From JBEKUY01 sp049514555 (lineage in GTDB: Bacteria > Acidobacteriota > Terriglobia > Acidiferrales > UBA7541), in the NCBI GenBank assembly GCA_049514555.1, contig JBEKUY010000004.1, positions 211,603 to 275,602 on the forward strand: a stretch of 64,000 nt of DNA. The letters run 5' to 3'. Below the pieces are notes generated by a model that saw only the letters and a program-made list of their open reading frames with translations, searched no databases and had not been told where the DNA came from. Position 1 is the stretch's first letter. Every line of letters starts with the position of its first letter. Shown in pieces: positions 59,120-64,000 of the stretch. The translations under genes and the position numbers were made by a program.

Positions 59120-61291
59120 CTACTGCGCGCCGGACGATTCCGCGGTTTCTTGCTTGACCTGCGAGTCGGTCTGATCGGCCGCCGCCTGTTGATTTTGCAG
59201 AGTCTTCGCCACCGTCGTATCGGGCGGCGGAGGCGGCACATCCGAGGCCGTGGTGCTTGTGTCCGGCGCTTTCGGAATGCCGCCGGTACCCTGCTTCTTT
59301 GCGAGTTCGCCCAAGCCGCTATTGAGTCGTTCGGCGAAGTGGTTTTGCATCTCCTGCAAATCGTCCACTTTGACGGCCACGGTTTGTCCGGCCGCGCAGT
59401 CCGACCTCTGGCTCGCCGATACGCTGGCGTTCACCATATTGTCCGCATCCGGAGTGTCGGTGAGACGCATGAGGACGTCACCTGCAGTCAGGCCACATTC
59501 CTGCCCGTTCGCCACTACGGTGAGATTGCTGTCCACCACAAAGGTGCGCCTTGCGGGATCGAGGGCTGGCGGAACCTCACCGCTGGCGGGCGCCGGTGCA
59601 GCCTCTTGACCGCTGGACGCGCCCTGCCCCGCAGCCGCCTGCTGCGCCGCCAACTGCGCCTTCACTTCATCGGCGATGGCCTGCTTGACTTCGGGAGTCA
59701 GGACCACGGCATTCGATCCGCCGCCGCCGTTGTCTGGTGGCGGACCCGCCGCCGCGGCTGCCTCTGCATTTTCCTCTTGCCGGGCCGCATAGGCCGCCTG
59801 CAAATTCGCCGCAATCACGTAGTCGGTCAGCCAGAATGCCGGCGAAGGATAATAGGGATAAGGCGCGAAGAATCCGCCGTAGAAACCAAACCACGGAGCT
59901 CCTCCCCAACCCCATGCCCCGATACCCCAGTAAACCGGCGTCCCCCAGGGACGGAGACCCCATCCATAGAATGCCGGGTGGTACCAGCGGCCCGGATAGT
60001 AGCCGTAGTAAGAATGGCCATGCCAGGAGTAGCCGCGGTACATGCTGGTCCTGTAAACGCCGTGGGAATAGTAAGTGCGCGAATAATAGGAGTGCCCGCC
60101 GCGCACCACATAGGCTCGCTGCACGTATCCCCCATTTCGTCCCGTGGTCACGATGCGAGCTCCGTTGCGTTCACTCACAACCGTGCGGCCGCCGTGAATC
60201 CCGTGCTCAATGTGCATGCCGTTGCGGTTGACCGAACGAATCTGTCCATTGGGACGGAGGTTCGCCGACCCACCACCCTTCAGAGCAACCGTCCTGCCCG
60301 GAGGCGTGTGGTTGCCCGGCGTGGTCGTATGTCCAGTCGTCGTGGCGTGCGTGATTCCGCCATCAGTGGCGTGCGTAGCACCGGTTGTTCCGTGCGTGAT
60401 TCCGCCATCAGTGGCGTGCGTAGCACCGGTTGTTCCGTGCGTGATTCCGCCATCCGTCGCGTGCGTAGCACCGCCGGTCGTCGGTCCGTGCGTGGTGGTC
60501 CCGCCGCCGCCTGTATTCATGTTGGTGGCCCCGCCAGTCGTCGGCCCGTGCGTGCCCATCCCACCGGTAGTCGGTCCGTGTGTGGTGGTCCCGCCACCGC
60601 CTGTATTCATGTTGGTGGCCCCGCCAGTCGTCGGCCCGTGCGTGCCCATCCCACCGGTAGTCGGTCCGTGTGTGGTGGTCCCGCCGCCGCCTGTATTCAT
60701 GTTGGTGGCCCCGCCAGTCGTCGGCCCGTGCGTGCCCATCCCACCGGTAGTTGGTCCGTGCGTGGTGGTCCCGCCACCGCCTGTATTCATGTTGGTGGCC
60801 CCGCCGGTCGTTGGTCCATGACTGCCCGCGCCACCAGTTGTCGGACCATGAGTGGCTGCTCCGCCAGTGGTTGGTCCGTGACTGCCCGCGCCAGTAGACG
60901 CCGTACCATGCGTGATTCCGCCATCAGTGGCGTGCGTGCCGCCGGTGGTTGGTCCGTGACTGCCCGCGCCACCAGTTGTCGGACCATGAGTGGCTGCTCC
61001 GCCAGTGGTTGGTCCGTGCGTCGCCCCACCCGTTCTGTGGCTCGTAGAGCCGGTCGCGGTATGGGAAGGCGTAGCAGTATGCGTCTGCGTCGTATGAGAA
61101 GGCGCAGCATTATGCGGTTGCGGCGCCGGGCGGGAAGGCGTGCTCGGGTGTGACGCCTGGGCCTTCGGCGAAGGGGCGTTCTTCTCCTCCTTCCTTTGAG
61201 CAAAAACAACTGCTGTCGCTGCGAGAAGAACCAGCAGTACCAACCATTTCGACGGGACGTTCTTTCCTCGGTTGCTCGAATTCATAGCCAC
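59120..61291 (-). CDS. Secreted protein with long Gly/Thr/His tandem repeats
   Basis: 723 residues. An N-terminal signal peptide (WLVLLVLLAATAVVFAQ) is followed by a Ser/Thr/His/Pro-rich stretch, then about 220 residues of tandem repeats built from THGPTTGG, a 30-residue unit (about 3.7 copies) and a 15-residue unit (ATHATDGGITHGTTG). Next comes a region with HGHSYYGYYPGRWYHPAFYGWG and similar aromatic/Gly runs, then a charged helical part (TPEVKQAIADEVKAQLAAQQ) and a C-terminal domain with VVDSNLTVVANGQECGLTAGD, QRSDCAAGQTVAVKVDDLQEMQNHF. No enzymatic motif. His-rich repeats could bind metals; surface or matrix location is likely. Flanked by repeated modules on both sides. Confidence 0.8.
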   Translation of the reverse strand: MAMNSSNRGKNVPSKWLVLLVLLAATAVVFAQRKEEKNAPSPKAQASHPSTPSRPAPQPHNAAPSHTTQTHTATPSHTATGSTSHRTGGATHGPTTGGAATHGPTTGGAGSHGPTTGGTHATDGGITHGTASTGAGSHGPTTGGAATHGPTTGGAGSHGPTTGGATNMNTGGGGTTTHGPTTGGMGTHGPTTGGATNMNTGGGGTTTHGPTTGGMGTHGPTTGGATNMNTGGGGTTTHGPTTGGMGTHGPTTGGATNMNTGGGGTTTHGPTTGGATHATDGGITHGTTGATHATDGGITHGTTGATHATDGGITHATTTGHTTTPGNHTPPGRTVALKGGGSANLRPNGQIRSVNRNGMHIEHGIHGGRTVVSERNGARIVTTGRNGGYVQRAYVVRGGHSYYSRTYYSHGVYRTSMYRGYSWHGHSYYGYYPGRWYHPAFYGWGLRPWGTPVYWGIGAWGWGGAPWFGFYGGFFAPYPYYPSPAFWLTDYVIAANLQAAYAARQEENAEAAAAAGPPPDNGGGGSNAVVLTPEVKQAIADEVKAQLAAQQAAAGQGASSGQEAAPAPASGEVPPALDPARRTFVVDSNLTVVANGQECGLTAGDVLMRLTDTPDADNMVNASVSASQRSDCAAGQTVAVKVDDLQEMQNHFAERLNSGLGELAKKQGTGGIPKAPDTSTTASDVPPPPPDTTVAKTLQNQQAAADQTDSQVKQETAESSGAQ
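60353..60475 (-). repeat. 45-bp tandem repeat coding for a 15-residue unit
   Basis: Units start at 60353, 60398 and 60443 (GATTCCGCCAT), exactly 45 bp apart and nearly identical in DNA. On the coding strand they give ATHATDGGITHGTTG. A related single unit lies at 60913. Confidence 0.9.
60481..60810 (-). repeat. 90-bp tandem repeat coding for a 30-residue unit
   Basis: CTGTATTCATGTTGGTGGCC recurs at 60511, 60601, 60691 and 60781, exactly 90 bp apart, with near-identical sequence between. About 3.7 copies. The coding product holds TNMNTGGGGTTTHGPTTGG then MGTHGPTTGG. Low divergence suggests recent copying or ongoing exchange. Confidence 0.93.
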
Positions 61292-61718
61292 TCCTGTGAG
61301 ATGCGAGATTTTCCCCTCATAAATCCACCAGCCGGAATGTAAGCAGCCAGAAACTTTTCATCCAGCCTGCAGTATCGCCCATGCGTTTCTTCGACGAGAG
61401 CTTCTGGGTCCGAATGCCATAGTTGCGGCCACGCCGGAAGGCGGGCACCAGACTGTCCACGGGCGCTCCCTTCTTTCCATCGAGCATAGCGGAATGAAGG
61501 CGTTCCGCGAGAAGGCTTGCCCAAACGATATACGGTCTGACTGTGATACTGTCCCAAACAGTGACCATGCCCCGAGGCAGCTTGCCCTATCTCTCTGCCG
61601 GGAACCCTTACTCCGCCCAGACCAGCTCAACACTACCGCACGTTTGGCTACCAATGGAAGGATTTCGGCCTCCGTGTACTCCTTCCAGATTGGGCTGTCT
61701 GAAGAAACATAAAGTGGG

Positions 61719-61819
61719 TGGCGCGCCCGGAGGGATTTGAACTTGAGCCGTTTTGGCGGCGTCTGAGCCGCCAGGCGAAATCCCGAGCGCAGTCGAGGGA
61801 CCTCAAGCTACACACATCG
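61719..61819 (-). repeat. Module B, copy 2, starting with the tRNA-Arg 3'-end fragment
   Basis: Same 24-base tRNA-end sequence as at 58897 and about 95 percent identity over the whole 100 bp. Orientation is the same as copy 1, so the two form a direct repeat 2.8 kb apart around the tandem-repeat gene. Confidence 0.7.
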
Positions 61820-61846
61820 CCAGGTCGGTCCGAGACAAGGGAGCAG

Positions 61847-61955
61847 TGGCGCGCTCAAGGGGACGATCTCAGAACTTTTGTGAGTGAGATTGTGGCCGGT
61901 TTGGCACAGGTCGACCTTCCTGCGGGGTTGAGCTTGTAGCGCGATTGGGGACCTT
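61847..61955. repeat. Module A, copy 2
   Basis: Starts TGGCGCGCTCAAGGGG and follows copy 1 (58699) at about 75 percent identity by eye. Order is A-B before the gene and B-A after it, all in the same orientation. Confidence 0.6.
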
Positions 61956-62136
61956 GGGAGGACTTGTCCGGTTACCCGACTAACCAAGCGCTAAGGGGCT
62001 TTTAGTCCGAACTCGGCGATAAAGTCAGAATCGTGTACCGTGGCCCAACCGCCTCTGCCTCATAAGTAGCTGATCGCGATTAGCTGACCTTCGCCTGCCC
62101 GCGCGGGTGCTTCGAGAAGTCCTCGATGCCGCTCAA

Positions 62137-62505
62137 TCAAGGCCCATAGATGGAGAGGTGATTTCCGTCAGGGTCATCGAAGTTGGCGACCCGCGCGGTG
62201 GGCGTGATGCTTCGCGGTTCGTGAGTGAACTGGACTCCCTTTCCTTTTAGTACCTCATAGGCGGCACCTACGTCCTGCACAGAGAAGACGACCTCGCCTG
62301 CGCCGGCAACCTGCCCACGCGCTTTGACTGCGGGCTCGCTGAGGCACAAGGTGATCCCGCCACCGTTCAGGAAAGCGAACCCAGGGATCTGACGCTGGAC
62401 CTCCAGGCCCAGTTTGTCGTGGTAGAAGCCCAGCGCCCGCGCCACATCCTGAACTCCCAGCATAACGACACTCACCTGAGTGAGCTTGTAATCCGTCTTT
62501 TCCAT
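62137..62505 (-). CDS. VOC-superfamily (glyoxalase/bleomycin-resistance-like) protein
   Basis: 122 residues from the ATG at 62505; a GTG at 62517 is in frame but sits against the GAGGAG ribosome site. One VOC domain: VSVVMLGVQDVARALGFYHDKLGL, GFAFLNGGGITLCLSE and a C-terminal NFDDPDGNHLSIYGP, with metal-binding type residues. Such proteins bind or transform small molecules, or confer drug resistance by sequestration; the exact activity cannot be read. It is a lone gene within the repeat-rich right end. Confidence 0.8.
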   Translation of the reverse strand: MEKTDYKLTQVSVVMLGVQDVARALGFYHDKLGLEVQRQIPGFAFLNGGGITLCLSEPAVKARGQVAGAGEVVFSVQDVGAAYEVLKGKGVQFTHEPRSITPTARVANFDDPDGNHLSIYGP

Positions 62506-62831
62506 TTTGTGTCTCACTCCTCGCAGACAATCTGCTTCGCGTCGAATCGGCCATCCTGATCGCAGTCTTCCTCCCCTCGCGGCCGGCGATGGGAGCGCAG
62601 TTCAAATACACCCGGTGCATCGCCAGAGTCAACCCATATGCCCCTCATTTGAAGGTTCTCCCGAGGTGATGTTTGCTGCCGTTTGCGACAGCACAGGCCC
62701 GCGAAGGCTGCAACGCAGTCCATTCAAAATCTTGCGCCTGAGCTGACTAGTCTAATCGCCGTGTTCAGCGGTCTTGCGTGCGTCCAAGCCACTGAGGAAA
62801 GAAGAAAAGGGGCTAACTCCCGATTAACGCG
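62506..62831. other. 326-bp gap between the VOC gene and a broken gene
   Basis: No supported gene. Nothing repeat-like was recognised apart from the inverted short match reported under findings (62833-62845 with 61962-61974). Confidence 0.35.
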
Positions 62832-63164
62832 CTAACCGGACAAGTGGGTACCGGGAGGAACTTGCCTTCCCTGTTGGCTATCCGACTTGTACACGAGCCC
62901 CTGGTATTCCCGACCGGATTTTGTTCCCCAATAAGGTATGCCGAGAATTGAATATGGAGACGCGTCATAAACCTGACCGGAGATTGCATCTTCCACCTCA
63001 AAAGGCAGGCACCCAGAACCACAACCCCAGGTGATAAGCGTGTAGTGGCCCGCGGGATTTGGCCCTTTCTTCGCTCCCTCACGAATCCGGGTTCGGAATA
63101 GTCGTTGATTGGCGGCCACGATGCGAACGGGTGGGGACTCGCAGAAGTTGCCTGATCGGCTCAG
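62832..63164 (-). pseudogene. Remnant of a GHYxxxxWGCGxGC hypothetical protein
   Basis: The frame directly after the GH3 stop is open for about 110 codons. It contains RLFRTRIREGAKKGP, GHYTLITWGCGSGC and a following GQVY, a pattern I know from a family of exported hypothetical proteins of about 150-200 residues. The signal peptide and N-terminal strands are missing, and the expected C-terminal region after LVYKSDS is lost, as the frame ends in unrelated residues. No good start with a ribosome site is visible (GTG at 63119 would give 95 residues). I read it as a decayed gene; a short working protein cannot be ruled out. Confidence 0.4.
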
Positions 63165-64000
63165 CTATTTTGGCAGCTCGGCTGTGCCAGTTACGTTGAA
63201 CTTGCCGGTCTGAACCGAGGCTGCATCCTGAGGCTGCGCACCACCCAGCGAGACGGTGTATTGACCGGGCACGATGACGCGATTGCCTTTCTGATCGACC
63301 TGGCCCAAAGAGCGCGGATCGATTGTAAGGCTGACGTGAGCTGACTGGCCCGGAGCCAAGGGCATGCGCTTGAATCCCGCAAGCACACGCAGCGGAGTCT
63401 CCAAGCCCCGGGGCTGGGCGAGATAGAGTTCAACGACCTCATCTCCCGCCATTGCGCCCGTGTTCTGCACGTCGCCTTCTACCATCACCGAATCACCGGC
63501 CTTGACGCTCGACGGCGCAATCTTCAGGTTCTTGTACGCGAAGCTCGTATAGCTAAGACCGAAGCCGAATCCATAAAGCGGCTTCCCCGTGAAATAACGA
63601 TAGGTCCGGCCGCGCATCGAATAATCTTCAAATGGCGGGATCTGGCTCAGCGAAGAATAGAAGGTCAGCGGGAGACGCCCGGCAGGATTGTTGTCGCCGG
63701 CCAACGTCTTTGCAATTGCGGTACCACCTTCCTCTCCGGGATACCAAGCTTCGAGGATCGCATTGGCATTCTGCTGCGCCCAGTTGACGGCCAGAGCGCT
63801 ACCGTTCTGCAGCACGACAACCAGCGGTTTTCCGGTGGTGCCGAGCGCTTTGAGCAACTCTTCCTGGGCCGCTGGCAAATCGATCGAAGTGCGATCGCCG
63901 CCGCTGAACCCCGCCAGCTTCACCAGCATCTCCTCGCCCTCCAACTCGGGTGAAAGCCCGACGAAGGCGATGGTTACCTGCGACTCCTTAGCAGCCGCGA
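63165..64000 (-). CDS. Glycoside hydrolase family 3, C-terminal part
   Basis: About 278 C-terminal codons; the gene continues beyond the window. Visible are the end of the GH3 C-terminal domain (AFVGLSPELEGE, GFSGGDRTSIDLPAAQEELL, VVLQNGSALAVNWA, AWYPGEEGGTAIAKTLAGD, NPAGRLPLTFY, YGFGFGLSYT) and a fibronectin type III-like domain (DSVMVEGDVQNTGAMAGDEVVELYLA, VLAGFKRMPLAPGQS). These enzymes are mostly exported beta-glucosidases or beta-xylosidases. The nucleophile and signal peptide are outside, so substrate is not assignable. Confidence 0.93.
   Translation of the reverse strand, partial: AAAKESQVTIAFVGLSPELEGEEMLVKLAGFSGGDRTSIDLPAAQEELLKALGTTGKPLVVVLQNGSALAVNWAQQNANAILEAWYPGEEGGTAIAKTLAGDNNPAGRLPLTFYSSLSQIPPFEDYSMRGRTYRYFTGKPLYGFGFGLSYTSFAYKNLKIAPSSVKAGDSVMVEGDVQNTGAMAGDEVVELYLAQPRGLETPLRVLAGFKRMPLAPGQSAHVSLTIDPRSLGQVDQKGNRVIVPGQYTVSLGGAQPQDAASVQTGKFNVTGTAELPK

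Larger units (their letters stand above)
61292..62136. other. 845-bp intergenic region with repeat modules B and A
   Basis: It covers the start region of the tandem-repeat gene, about 400 bp with no supported gene, then module B copy 2 (61719-61819) and module A copy 2 (61847-61955), and unassigned sequence to the VOC gene. Two small leftward frames near 61317-61568 overlap each other and show no family; I do not call them. Confidence 0.6.

Noticed and set aside
59150..61153. Long + strand open frame (over 660 codons) opposite the tandem-repeat protein gene
   Set aside because: It arises from the high-GC repeats; the product is Arg/Gly-rich with no domain, while the minus-strand product has a signal peptide and ordered domains.
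61317..61568. Small leftward frame upstream of the tandem-repeat protein gene
   Set aside because: Overlaps another frame, no ribosome site, no recognisable family, and it lies in a likely promoter region.
58897..61819. CRISPR-like reading of the repeated modules and the tandem repeats
   Set aside because: Only two or three copies of the modules, 2.8 kb apart, and the short-period repeats are in frame coding sequence without unique spacers.

Overview
The window is high-GC, gene-dense bacterial chromosome from a Gram-negative organism. It encodes an LptD outer-membrane LPS-assembly protein, a TonB-type energy transducer, outer-membrane barrel-type proteins and a GmhA-type heptose isomerase. 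The gene repertoire (DUF5916, DUF4861 and DUF4139 proteins, a DPP-IV-like S9 peptidase, an HMT-MTHFR fusion, long sensor proteins) and the palindrome-rich intergenic DNA fit Acidobacteriota best. That assignment is inference; no rRNA gene is present to settle it. I see no rRNA, no complete tRNA, no CRISPR array and no insertion sequence.

Layout. (1) 1-15.3 kb: surface polysaccharide. A tightly packed + strand operon (366-8491) carries three GT4 glycosyltransferases, a membrane-anchored transglutaminase-like protein, an AsnB-type amidotransferase and a NodU-type carbamoyltransferase. It is followed by a WecA/MraY-like polyprenyl-phosphate sugar-1-phosphate transferase, a GGR-like flavoprotein, UDP-glucose dehydrogenase and UDP-xylose synthase (UDP-glucose to UDP-glucuronate to UDP-xylose), and a DUF218 protein. 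(2) 15.3-22.4 kb: FabH, a DUF5916 outer-membrane protein and a 1146-residue GAF/GGDEF/HD-GYP c-di-GMP enzyme. (3) 22.7-29.5 kb: gltX, then a leftward ccdA-tlpA-frataxin-DsbD-alpha operon (DsbD modules as separate genes) and a rightward CDP-alcohol phosphotransferase / HAD phosphatase / PAP2 operon that looks like phospholipid head-group synthesis. (4) 29.4-39.2 kb: amidase, lptD, a sugar-nucleotide epimerase, DUF3108, gmhA, a UDP-HexNAc dehydrogenase, two half-size TauE/SafE membrane proteins and a CpsB-type PHP phosphatase. (5) 39.2-45.4 kb: homocysteine metabolism (cystathionine beta-synthase plus homocysteine methyltransferase/MTHFR fusion), RidA and an S9 peptidase. (6) 45.5-53.3 kb: DUF4139 protein, an ECF-like sigma factor with a zinc-finger anti-sigma that carries a Ycf48-like C-terminus, TonB protein, M48 metalloprotease with a large N-terminal domain, PilZ protein. 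(7) 53.6-58.5 kb: periplasmic sugar-binding protein, small secreted protein, KduI/IolB-like isomerase, KduD-like dehydrogenase and DUF4861 protein, a likely uronate utilisation group. (8) 58.5-64 kb: an accessory-looking region. It holds a secreted protein with long Gly/Thr/His tandem repeats, flanked on both sides by two kinds of ~100-bp repeats that begin with the last 24 nt of a tRNA-Arg-like gene, then a VOC protein, a broken gene and the C-terminal part of a GH3 glycosidase.

The strongest candidates for new biology are the polysaccharide operon with its transglutaminase-like protein, the repeat-flanked tandem-repeat surface protein, the anti-sigma/Ycf48-like fusion, the two-domain M48 protease behind TonB, and the trans-split DsbD operon that includes a frataxin.
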